DNA of 6,840 nucleotides from an uncultured Micrococcales bacterium. GTDB lineage: Bacteria > Actinomycetota > Actinomycetes > S36-B12 > UBA10799. A model generated the notes under the pieces. It had not been told where the DNA came from and did not search any database. It was given only the letters and a program-made list of their open reading frames with translations. The position numbers and the translations under genes are program-made. Positions within the stretch are counted from its first letter, which is position 1. Every line of letters begins with the position of its first letter. Below are positions 1 to 5,445 of this stretch, in pieces. Where the stretch lies: contig CALFYG010000301.1 of assembly GCA_937952095.1 (NCBI GenBank), positions 1 to 6,840 on the forward strand, read 5' to 3'.

Positions 1-95
1 ACCAGGAACGAGGCATAGAAATGCCAGCGCCAGAAGGCGCGGTAGAGGCCCGACGAACGGTTCCGTTCGCGGGCAGGGGTCAACACTTCAGTCAA
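1..95 (-). CDS. PepSY/PepSY-TM domain membrane protein, N-terminal fragment (cut by window edge)
   Basis: Only the first 31 codons are present; the gene continues beyond base 1. It begins with TTG at 95-93. This start is chosen because a strong Shine-Dalgarno AAGGAG lies 6 nt upstream at 107-102. The peptide has a polar N-terminus and then the segment GLYRAFWRWHFYASFL (residues 16-31). That matches the aromatic, Trp/His-rich entry to the first membrane helix of PepSY-associated TM proteins. Those are integral membrane proteins of about 400-500 residues, often found with iron, heme or copper genes. The gene lies 66 nt downstream of the membrane-protein gene ending at 162 on the same strand, so co-transcription is likely. 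The family call rests on a short piece: the motif is seen, but the function and the metal are inferred. Confidence 0.7.
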   Translation of the reverse strand, partial: MTEVLTPARERNRSSGLYRAFWRWHFYASFL

Positions 96-101
96 TTGGA
101 A

Positions 102-107
102 CTCCTT
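102..107 (-). promoter_or_regulatory. Ribosome binding site AAGGAG for the TTG-started PepSY gene
   Basis: Read on the minus strand this is AAGGAG, a near-perfect anti-16S match, spaced 6 nt from the TTG at 95-93. It decides the start of a gene that would be easy to miss because it uses TTG and is truncated by the window edge. No other start with an SD lies nearby in that frame. Confidence 0.75.
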
Positions 108-161
108 GTGGTCTGGTTTCCGGGCACGGCGCAGCGCCGTCCCCGAGGGATGGTGCGGGGA

Positions 162-632
162 TCAGACCAGTGCGGGAGGGGCTCGGCAGGAGTTCTGCCG
201 GGGGATCGGTCGCAGTCGCGGCAGCACCACGACCGGCATGACGGGTCGGGGCTCGACCTGGGTCGGACCGACAGCAGTGAGCCGCGAGCGGAACAATCGG
301 AGCAACGCATCGCGGGCCGCGGATGTCCAGGAGTACCCCTGGGCTCGATCGACGAGCAGGCCCAGCAGGGCCGCGGCGGCAAGGTGCCGCCAGAGCATTC
401 CCGGCTCATGGCCCGCGCCGAGCGTCAGGTGCCCCATCAACTGGACCGCCATCAGGCACGCGATACACATCGCCGCCGGGCGCCTCTTGGTCAGGACACA
501 CCGATGAACAAGCGCGGCGAGCGCGGCGACCAGTACCAAGCCCATAAGCCCCGCGTGCAGGTGTGCGCCCGCGGTCGCCCCCGTTGCAGCGACCACGAAG
601 AGCCCTAGGCGGTAACCCGCGTCCACCCGCAC
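162..632 (-). CDS. Small polytopic membrane protein with His/Met/Cys-rich helices, function unknown
   Basis: The 156-aa product has about four hydrophobic segments, near residues 8-22, 27-44, 53-71 and 78-94. A basic, proline-rich tail follows (about 112-156), probably cytoplasmic. Possible metal ligands in or near the membrane are the HLH at 24-26, the CIAC at 56-59, GH at 67-68 and 74-75, H83 and several Met residues. I recall similar small membrane proteins beside PepSY and copper-related genes in actinomycetes, but I cannot give a family name. It is followed by the PepSY gene on the same strand and diverges from the permease operon. No SD precedes the GTG at 632. A second in-frame GTG at 626-624 lies 6 nt after a TAGTCT hexamer, the spacing of a leaderless start, so residue V3 may be the true first residue. 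The reading frame is favoured over the overlapping plus-strand ORFs because only it gives a coherent hydrophobic protein. Confidence 0.68.
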   Translation of the reverse strand: MRVDAGYRLGLFVVAATGATAGAHLHAGLMGLVLVAALAALVHRCVLTKRRPAAMCIACLMAVQLMGHLTLGAGHEPGMLWRHLAAAALLGLLVDRAQGYSWTSAARDALLRLFRSRLTAVGPTQVEPRPVMPVVVLPRLRPIPRQNSCRAPPALV

Positions 633-638
633 AGACTA
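633..638 (-). promoter_or_regulatory. Candidate -10 element (TAGTCT) of a leaderless promoter for the 162-632 gene
   Basis: On the minus strand the hexamer TAGTCT (638-633) fits TANNNT. It ends 6 nt before the in-frame GTG at 626-624, so transcription would begin at or next to that codon. The permease and acyl-CoA dehydrogenase genes show the same TANNNT-N6-start arrangement. No clear -35 box is seen. Confidence 0.3.
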
Positions 639-655
639 AGGCAAGGCTGTCCTTG
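637..655. promoter_or_regulatory. Possible DtxR/IdeR-type operator
   Basis: The plus-strand 19-mer TAAGGCAAGGCTGTCCTTG is an imperfect palindrome with AAGG...CCTT arms. By my hand alignment it matches 12 of 19 positions of the actinobacterial iron box TTAGGTTAGGCTAACCTAA as I remember it. It overlaps the candidate -10 of the minus-strand membrane-protein gene, where a repressor would act. PepSY-type membrane genes are iron-responsive in some actinobacteria, which fits. The match is partial and the outer arms are poor, so this is a suggestion only. Confidence 0.3.
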
Positions 656-714
656 ACCCGCATGTGCGTCCAACACCACCTGTGGATTCGCGCGGATCTT
701 GATCGTCATCTGCT

Positions 715-720
715 TATCGT
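715..720 (+). promoter_or_regulatory. Candidate -10 element (TATCGT) of a leaderless promoter for the permease operon
   Basis: TATCGT fits TANNNT and ends 6 nt before the GTG start at 727. There is no Shine-Dalgarno before that GTG, so translation from a leaderless mRNA is the simplest reading. No convincing -35 hexamer is visible. The stretch 700-714 just upstream resembles half of an actinobacterial Zur box only weakly, and I do not call it as an operator. Confidence 0.35.
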
Positions 721-726
721 GGCCCG

Positions 727-1698
727 GTGAGTGTGGTCACAGCCCCGCGACGGCGGATCGGCGGGATGGAGATCCTCGCGCTCGCGGCGGTGGCGCTACT
801 GCTGCTGCAACCGTTCCTGGCGGGACGGCTCACGAACCCCGCGCTGCAGGCAGGCGCGACGATCTTCGTGTCGATCGTCATCCAGGCGCTGCCGTTCCTT
901 GTGCTCGGCGTGGTGTTGTCGGCCGCGATCGCGGCGTTCGTGCCGGACTCCTTCTGGCAGAAGGCGTTGCCGAAGCGACCAGGACTCGCGGTTCCGGTGG
1001 CCGGTTGTGCCGGGGCGGTGTTGCCTGGGTGTGAGTGTGCCTCGGTGCCTGTCTCGGGCTCGCTGATGTCTCGCGGTGTGGCCCCGGCGGCCGCATTGGC
1101 CTTCCTGCTCTCGGCGCCCGCCATCAACCCGATCGTCGTGATCTCCACCTTCGTGGCCTTCCCAGGAGAACCGATGATGGCCGTGGCGCGCTTCGGCGCG
1201 TCGCTGGTGACCGCCGTGATCGTCGGTTGGATTTGGCTCAAGTGGGGCCGTGGGGAGTGGCTGCGGGTGCCCTCGCGCCGACATATCGAGGGCCAGGCCC
1301 GGTGGCAGACCTTCGCGGCAGCGGCCACACACGACCTCCTGCACGCCGGTGGCTTCCTGGTGGTCGGCGGTATCGCCGCCGCCATCCTCAACGTGGCCGT
1401 GCCGCAACAATGGCTACAGACACTGGCCGAACACCCGGCACTCGCCATCCTCGGCCTGGCGCTACTCGCGGTCCTCCTGTCCATCTGCTCCGAGGCCGAT
1501 GCCTTCGTTGCCGCCAGCCTGACGCAGTTCTCGCTCACCGCCCGGCTGGCCTTCCTCGTCGTCGGGCCGATGGTCGACCTGAAACTGATCTCGCTGCAGG
1601 CCGGGACGTTCGGAAAGAGTTTCATGTATCGCTTTGCGCCGACGACGTTCGTCGTCGCCGTCCTGATGGCCACGCTGTTCGGCTGGTGGTTGTTGTGA
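727..1698 (+). CDS. Predicted permease, YraQ/ArsP_1 (DUF318) family
   Basis: This 323-aa integral membrane protein has about eight hydrophobic segments, roughly at 15-32, 43-70, 88-105, 119-142, 154-171, 205-226, 238-254 and 302-322. Two family signatures are visible. The first is GCECASVPVSGSL (101-113), followed by LAFLLSAPAINPI (124-136). The second is LSICSEADAF (251-260), followed by VVGPMVDLKL (278-287). The paired membrane cysteines C102 and C104, with C254 in the second repeat, are typical of the family and probably line the transport path. A hydrophilic loop (about 172-203) separates the two halves. Relatives include the arsenic exporter ArsP and the Zur-controlled B. subtilis YcgR. 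The substrate here is unknown; the TIGR03943 partner downstream points to the YcgR-like branch. The start is taken as GTG at 727 on leaderless spacing; ATG at 766 (residue 14) is an alternative. The stop overlaps the next gene's start by 4 nt. Confidence 0.88.
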   Translation: MSVVTAPRRRIGGMEILALAAVALLLLQPFLAGRLTNPALQAGATIFVSIVIQALPFLVLGVVLSAAIAAFVPDSFWQKALPKRPGLAVPVAGCAGAVLPGCECASVPVSGSLMSRGVAPAAALAFLLSAPAINPIVVISTFVAFPGEPMMAVARFGASLVTAVIVGWIWLKWGRGEWLRVPSRRHIEGQARWQTFAAAATHDLLHAGGFLVVGGIAAAILNVAVPQQWLQTLAEHPALAILGLALLAVLLSICSEADAFVAASLTQFSLTARLAFLVVGPMVDLKLISLQAGTFGKSFMYRFAPTTFVVAVLMATLFGWWLL

Positions 1699-2387
1699 GA
1701 CGTGATGCCCAGGGTGCGGTGTTGCTCCTGCTCGGGATCCTTCTGCTGCGACTGACGCTCGGCGGATCGTACGTCTACTACGTCAAGGCCTCGATGAAGC
1801 CGTTCCTGCTCCTGACGGCTGCGGTGCTACTCGCACTCGCGGTGTGGAGTCTCTGGCAGTCCTGGCGCCGTACCGAGGAACACGATGACGGCCACGGACA
1901 CGACGGGGTGCCGCGAGTCGCGTGGCTCATGGTGCTCCCGGTCATGGTCGTGTTCCTGGTGTCGCCGCGGCCCCTGGGGGCGTTCACCGCCGCCCGCCAG
2001 TTGGCCACGGCGCCGGTGGTCGCCGAACCGGCGGAACTGCTGCCGCTGCCAGCGGGAGACCCCGTCGACGTGCCGATCGCGGACTACATCACCCGGGCGG
2101 TCTGGGGTCAGGGCCAGACCCTGGAGGGACGCGAAGTGAGGCTGACCGGTTTCGTCACCCCCGACCCGGAAGGCGGCTGGTGGGTGACACGGCTCGGCCT
2201 GGCCTGCTGTGCCGCAGACGCCTTGTCGTTCCGCGCCCGGGTACTGGACGCCGAAGACCTGCCGGCGAACTCCTGGGTCGAGGTCACCGGGCGCTGGGTC
2301 CCCGGTGACAGCGGTGACCCAGCCATCCCGCTCATCGAGGCCGATGACGTCGAGCGCGTCCCGGAGCCGCGTAACCCCTACGAGTGA
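1695..2387 (+). CDS. TIGR03943 family (DUF1980, YcgQ-like) permease partner protein
   Basis: The product is 230 aa. The frame is open far upstream inside the permease gene, but the start is placed at GTG 1695 because its GTGA overlaps the permease stop, the classic sign of translational coupling. The N-terminus has two helices (about 8-24 and 36-52) around GGSYVYYVKASMKPF, the family's conserved loop. A short His/Asp-rich linker follows (61-70, with H63, H67 and H69), then a third helix (about 75-92). A soluble domain (about 125-225) carries the family's Cys-Cys motif LACCAADA (169-176; C171, C172, D175) within an OB-like beta fold. In B. subtilis the homologous pair ycgR-ycgQ is zinc-repressed, so a role beside the permease in metal handling is reasonable but unproven. 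The His-rich linker supports metal contact. The last 10 nt overlap the convergent DUF2277 gene. Confidence 0.88.
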   Translation: MRRDAQGAVLLLLGILLLRLTLGGSYVYYVKASMKPFLLLTAAVLLALAVWSLWQSWRRTEEHDDGHGHDGVPRVAWLMVLPVMVVFLVSPRPLGAFTAARQLATAPVVAEPAELLPLPAGDPVDVPIADYITRAVWGQGQTLEGREVRLTGFVTPDPEGGWWVTRLGLACCAADALSFRARVLDAEDLPANSWVEVTGRWVPGDSGDPAIPLIEADDVERVPEPRNPYE

Positions 2388-2623
2388 AGTCGGCGCAGCG
2401 GTGGTTCGGTGGTCGGCGGCTGGCGGCGGGCGGGGAGATCGGTGAGCAGGGTGGTGGTCGCTGCAGCAACTGCCTCGATCGCGGCCACGTAGGCGGCCTC
2501 GGTCGCAGCGCTGGGCTTGGCCACCCCGCTCACCTTCCGCACGTACTGCTCTGCGGCGGCCCGGATCTCGGTCTCGGTGGCCGGCGGCTCAAGGCCCCGC
2601 AGGATCGTGATGTTGCGGCACAT
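2378..2623 (-). CDS. DUF2277 family protein
   Basis: This 81-aa soluble protein begins MCRNITILRGLEPPAT, the hallmark of DUF2277. The core EIRAAAEQYVRKVSG (19-33) and AKPS (35-38) is followed by an Ala-rich helix (39-60) and a short proline/arginine tail. The frame is open further upstream to 2671, but the MCRN start at 2623 is chosen because the family is conserved from this residue. A weak GGA lies 4 nt before it. The biochemical role of the family is unknown to me. The conserved C2 and R3 are the obvious residues to look at. The gene diverges from the acyl-CoA dehydrogenase gene across 101 nt, and its 3' end overlaps the convergent TIGR03943 gene by 10 nt. Confidence 0.88.
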   Translation of the reverse strand: MCRNITILRGLEPPATETEIRAAAEQYVRKVSGVAKPSAATEAAYVAAIEAVAAATTTLLTDLPARRQPPTTEPPLRRLHS

Positions 2624-2641
2624 GCGTCCAGTGTGGGCCTT

Positions 2642-2682
2642 TTGGTGAAGAAACAGCACGTGAGTTGTCACATCTTCACCAA
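2642..2682. repeat. Perfect 10-bp inverted repeat, candidate operator in the divergent promoter region
   Basis: TTGGTGAAGA (2642-2651) and TCTTCACCAA (2673-2682) are exact reverse complements separated by 21 bp. Within the spacer, GTGA-N4-TCAC (2660-2671) is a smaller inverted repeat. The element lies 18 bp upstream of the DUF2277 start and about 30 bp upstream of the candidate -10 of the acyl-CoA dehydrogenase gene, so a regulator bound here could control both. In 101 bp a perfect 10-bp pair is unlikely by chance: roughly 0.004 expected for uniform base composition. A TetR-type lipid regulator is one possibility; none is encoded in the window. An RNA hairpin is less likely given the lack of coding or terminator context. 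Confidence 0.5.
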
Positions 2683-2712
2683 GAGCCCTGTGGGCGGCCG
2701 GGAACCACGCGG

Positions 2713-2718
2713 TACCTT
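2713..2718 (+). promoter_or_regulatory. Candidate -10 element (TACCTT) of a leaderless promoter for the acyl-CoA dehydrogenase gene
   Basis: TACCTT fits TANNNT and ends exactly 6 nt before ATG 2725. The spacer GGGCCC is not a ribosome binding site at useful distance, so a leaderless mRNA is likely. No good -35 hexamer is visible; the region 2686-2700 is GC-rich. Confidence 0.35.
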
Positions 2719-2724
2719 GGGCCC

Positions 2725-4443
2725 ATGATTTTCAATCCCCACACTTACGACCCGTCGGCGTACGACCCTGAGACCCAGCGCCAGCTCAAGGCGTTGATCC
2801 AGTTCTTCGAGGACAAGGGTCTGGCCGAGATGAAGCAGGAGTTCCACGACCGCACGTGGTACCAGGACTTCCTCGACTTCAACGCCAAGGAGGGGATCCT
2901 CGCCGCGTTCGGCACCCCGGCGGCGGTGGGTGGCGAGGGCGCGCGGTGGGACACCGCCCGGATCAACGACCTGAACGAGATCCTGGGCTTCTACTCCCTG
3001 TCCTACTGGTACGCCTGGCAGGTCACCGTGCTCGGGCTGGGCCCGGTGTGGATGAGCGAGAACGAGGAGGCCAAGCAACTCGTCGGCAAACTGCTCGAGT
3101 CCGGGTCGATCTTCGGGTTCGGCCTGTCCGAGCAGACGCACGGTGCCGATATCTACTCGACCGACATGATTCTCACGCCCACAGAGAACGGCTGGGTGGC
3201 CAACGGGCCGAAGTACTACATCGGCAATGGCAACGTTGCCGGGCGGCTGAGCGTGTTCGGCAAGTTCGCCGACACCGACGAGTACGTGTTCTTCCTGGTC
3301 GACACCCAGGCGCCTGAGTACGAACTTCAGAAGAACGTCGTCGCCGACCAGATGTACGTGTCGGCGTTCTCGCTGCACGACTACCCGGTCACCGAGGCGG
3401 ACATCCTGCACACCGGCAAGGCGGCGTGGGACGCCGCGCTGGCCACGGTCAACGTCGGCAAGGTCAACCTCGGCTGGGCGAGCATCGGCATCTGCGAGCA
3501 CGCCTTCTACGAAGCCGTGACCCACGCGGACCACCGTGTTCTCTACGGCACCAAGGTGACGACCTTCCCGCATGTGCGCCGCATGTTCGCAGACGCCTAC
3601 GCGCGCCTGCTGGCCATGAAGCTGTACTCGGCACGCAGCGCCGACTACTTCCGCAGTGCGTCCGAGGACGACCGCCGCTTCCTGCTGTTCAACCCGATCA
3701 CCAAGATGAAGGTCACCAGCGAGGGCGAGCGGGTCATCGACCTGCTGTGGGAGATCATCGCCGCGCGCGGGTTCGAGGAGGACACCTACTTCGAGCAGGC
3801 CGCCGGGCATATCCGGGCCCTGCCGAAGCTCGAGGGGACAGTGCACGTGAACCTCGCGCTGGTGCTCAAGTTCCTGCCGCAGTACTTGATGGCGACCGGT
3901 GAGTATCCCGAGATCCCCGTGCGCCAGGATGCCGGCGATGACGAGTACCTGTTCCGTCAGGGCCGCGCGTCGGGTCTGGGCCGCATCACGTTCTCCCCGT
4001 GGCGCCCCGCGTTGGAGCAGTACCAACACCTGCCCAACGTGGCCCTGTTCCTCGAGCAGGTGGACGCCTTCGCAGGCTTGGTCATGTCCGCCCCGCCGAG
4101 CGAGGAGCAGCAGAAGGACCTCGACTTTCTGCTCACCCTCGGGCAACTGTTCACCCAGGTCGTCTACGCACAACTGGTGTGCGAGTCGGCCGGTCAACAG
4201 CGGCCCGGCACGGTCAGCGACATGAGCGGACTCAGCGACGCCCACATCGATCGGATCTTCGCGGTGTTCGTGCAGGACGTCTCGGAGATCGCAGTCGCCC
4301 TGCACGGGCAGGCCTCGGCCAGCGATGCGCAGCGGGCTGGCGCACTCGGGCTGATCCGGGCCCCGCAGATCGACGCGGACGCCGAGCAGGCGTTCGTGGA
4401 CGAGGTGCTCGCGCTGTCCGACGCCTACGTCATGCCGCAGTAG
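2725..4443 (+). CDS. Acyl-CoA dehydrogenase family protein (long, 572 aa)
   Basis: This is an FAD-dependent oxidoreductase of the acyl-CoA dehydrogenase superfamily, expected to form an alpha-beta double bond in an acyl-CoA in the cytoplasm. The N-terminal helical domain covers about 1-125. The middle beta domain has FGLSEQTHGADIYSTD (132-147, the counterpart of the usual TEPxxGSD flavin/substrate loop) and ANGPKYYIGNGN (159-170). The C-terminal helical domain includes VNVGKVNLGWASIGICEHA (242-260) and ALPKLEGTVHVN (365-376), where E370 sits at the YEGT position of the classical catalytic base. About 180 further residues (390-572) make it longer than standard 380-400 aa enzymes, as in AidB or FadE5-like groups. 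The start at ATG 2725 is preferred over an in-frame ATG at 2665 because family similarity begins at MIFNPHTYDP and a -10 lies 6 nt before it. It is a single gene, convergent with the DUF389 gene 3 nt downstream. The true substrate is unknown. Confidence 0.9.
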   Translation: MIFNPHTYDPSAYDPETQRQLKALIQFFEDKGLAEMKQEFHDRTWYQDFLDFNAKEGILAAFGTPAAVGGEGARWDTARINDLNEILGFYSLSYWYAWQVTVLGLGPVWMSENEEAKQLVGKLLESGSIFGFGLSEQTHGADIYSTDMILTPTENGWVANGPKYYIGNGNVAGRLSVFGKFADTDEYVFFLVDTQAPEYELQKNVVADQMYVSAFSLHDYPVTEADILHTGKAAWDAALATVNVGKVNLGWASIGICEHAFYEAVTHADHRVLYGTKVTTFPHVRRMFADAYARLLAMKLYSARSADYFRSASEDDRRFLLFNPITKMKVTSEGERVIDLLWEIIAARGFEEDTYFEQAAGHIRALPKLEGTVHVNLALVLKFLPQYLMATGEYPEIPVRQDAGDDEYLFRQGRASGLGRITFSPWRPALEQYQHLPNVALFLEQVDAFAGLVMSAPPSEEQQKDLDFLLTLGQLFTQVVYAQLVCESAGQQRPGTVSDMSGLSDAHIDRIFAVFVQDVSEIAVALHGQASASDAQRAGALGLIRAPQIDADAEQAFVDEVLALSDAYVMPQ

Positions 4444-4446
4444 ACC

Positions 4447-5409
4447 TCACGCGGATTCGGCCGGTCCTCCTCGCATCACTTCGGGGGGCCGGCCGATCCG
4501 TCCTCCCAGATGTTTCTGGATCAGAAGAGTCACCCAGCCCGCCAACGCCATGCCCGTGATGTTGATGGCCAGTTGCAGCGAACTGCCGATCACTTCCTGC
4601 CAGGCGCCGAACGCCAAACCGAGTGCCACATTGCCGGCTGCCGGGATGGTGGTCACAGAGATGAACACCCCGGCCAGCCCACCAGCGCGTGCCGACGTCA
4701 AGGCAAGAACCCCTGCGGCGCCGGCGATCAGCGACACCAGCAGCGACCACTTGTCCGGGGTGTAGATGAACTGGGTCAAAGGTCGGGGCCCCACCACGTC
4801 GCCGAGGTCGATCCAGCCGGCCGCCCGACCGACGGCGGCCAAGGCGGCGGTGCTCAGGATCGCGACGGTGAATCCGCCGACCAGTGTTCGGAGCGCCCGC
4901 CGGAACAGTCTCGGGCGGTGGCGCACCAGGGACAGTCCGAGGGCGGCGACCGCGCCGAACTCCGGGCCTAGGACCATCGCACCGATGATCAGGATCTGTG
5001 AGTCCAAGACGATTCCGATGCTGGCGATCAGAGTCGCCATGATCATGAACCAGCCGAAGGTCCATGTGAATTCGGTGTCGTCGTAAGCGCGCTGCGTCAC
5101 TTCGGCCCAGACGACCGCGTCCGACCCCGACCCCGGGGCGTCGGCCTCGGCGCGCAGGGCGTTCCTCGAGATCCACGTCGGCACCGGGACCACTTGGATG
5201 GCACCTTCGTCCTGCAGGCCGAGCGCCCGGAGTTCGTCGATCACGTCATTGGCGGCCTCGCGCGGGATGTCGGCCATGATCAGGTCACCGGAAGGTTTCA
5301 CCCCCGCATCCCGTATCACCGCCAGGCTGGTGACAAGGCTGGAGGCCCCAAGCACGTCCGCAGCCGCCTGTGTCAGAGGTGTCGGCGAGTAGACGCGCAG
5401 GTGCAGCAC
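4447..5409 (-). CDS. DUF389 domain-containing membrane protein
   Basis: The 320-aa protein has an N-terminal soluble alpha/beta region (1-105) that begins MLHLRVYSP. It looks like a ferredoxin-like or ACT-like fold with alternating strands and helices. The DUF389 membrane domain follows: helices at about 117-134, 138-163, 175-198, 222-239, 243-268 and 275-297. The signature is IASIGIVLDSQILIIGAMVLGP (about 128-149), then LSLVRHRPRLFRRALRTL with its basic cytoplasmic loop (159-176). TIPAAGNVALGLAFG (254-268) is also typical. Homologues are found widely in bacteria; their transport or sensing role is not established. The start is GTG 5409 with a weak AGG 5-6 nt upstream. It lies 36 nt after the META gene stop on the same strand, so they likely form an operon. 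A small GC hairpin (5427-5441) sits in that gap. The gene ends 3 nt from the convergent acyl-CoA dehydrogenase stop. Confidence 0.88.
   Translation of the reverse strand: MLHLRVYSPTPLTQAAADVLGASSLVTSLAVIRDAGVKPSGDLIMADIPREAANDVIDELRALGLQDEGAIQVVPVPTWISRNALRAEADAPGSGSDAVVWAEVTQRAYDDTEFTWTFGWFMIMATLIASIGIVLDSQILIIGAMVLGPEFGAVAALGLSLVRHRPRLFRRALRTLVGGFTVAILSTAALAAVGRAAGWIDLGDVVGPRPLTQFIYTPDKWSLLVSLIAGAAGVLALTSARAGGLAGVFISVTTIPAAGNVALGLAFGAWQEVIGSSLQLAINITGMALAGWVTLLIQKHLGGRIGRPPEVMRGGPAESA
4452..4500. terminator. Stem-loop between convergent genes, possible bidirectional terminator
   Basis: CGGATTCGGCCGG (4452-4464) pairs with CCGGCCGATCCG (4489-4500) as a 12-bp stem with one bulged T; the loop is 24 nt. 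It begins 9 nt after the acyl-CoA dehydrogenase stop and lies inside the last codons of the opposing DUF389 gene. There is no T-tract on either side, so it is not a textbook intrinsic terminator. U-less hairpin terminators have been proposed in actinobacteria. Selection on the coding sequence could also explain part of the symmetry. Confidence 0.3.
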
Positions 5410-5445
5410 GCTGCCTATGGTGGCCCCGCGGAAGCGCCGCGATGC

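Noticed and set aside
21..608. A 195-codon plus-strand frame at the left end
   Set aside because: It is hydrophilic and of low complexity and lies across two minus-strand genes that show membrane helices, a PepSY motif and an RBS.
700..714. Zur-box-like sequence upstream of the permease
   Set aside because: Only about 9 of 15 positions match a remembered consensus, and symmetry is poor, so I do not call it, although zinc control would fit the gene families.
714..1673. A 319-codon minus-strand frame opposite the permease
   Set aside because: Its composition (Ala, Arg, Ser, Thr, Pro) and lack of motifs mark it as the complement of a membrane-protein gene.
1035..1694. Extension of the TIGR03943 frame upstream into the permease gene
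   Set aside because: The upstream part is Arg/Pro/Gly-rich and non-homologous. The family similarity begins right after GTG 1695, which overlaps the permease stop.
2624..2671. Longer N-terminus for the DUF2277 protein
   Set aside because: Family conservation begins at MCRN (2623), and the added 16 codons would run through the inverted repeat in the intergenic region.
2660..2671. CRP/GlxR-like site GTGA-N4-TCAC
   Set aside because: CRP-family sites in actinobacteria have 6 bp between the half-sites, not 4, and the site is not centred in the larger inverted repeat.
2668..4305. A 545-codon open frame antisense to the acyl-CoA dehydrogenase gene
   Set aside because: It is a shadow frame common in high-GC genes. 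The product is low-complexity, rich in Val, Gly, Arg and His, with no recognisable domain, while the sense strand encodes a clear enzyme.
5427..5441. Small CGCGG/CCGCG hairpin between the META and DUF389 genes
   Set aside because: Five base pairs of pure GC are expected often at this base composition, and the hairpin lies inside a probable operon, so a terminator role is unlikely.
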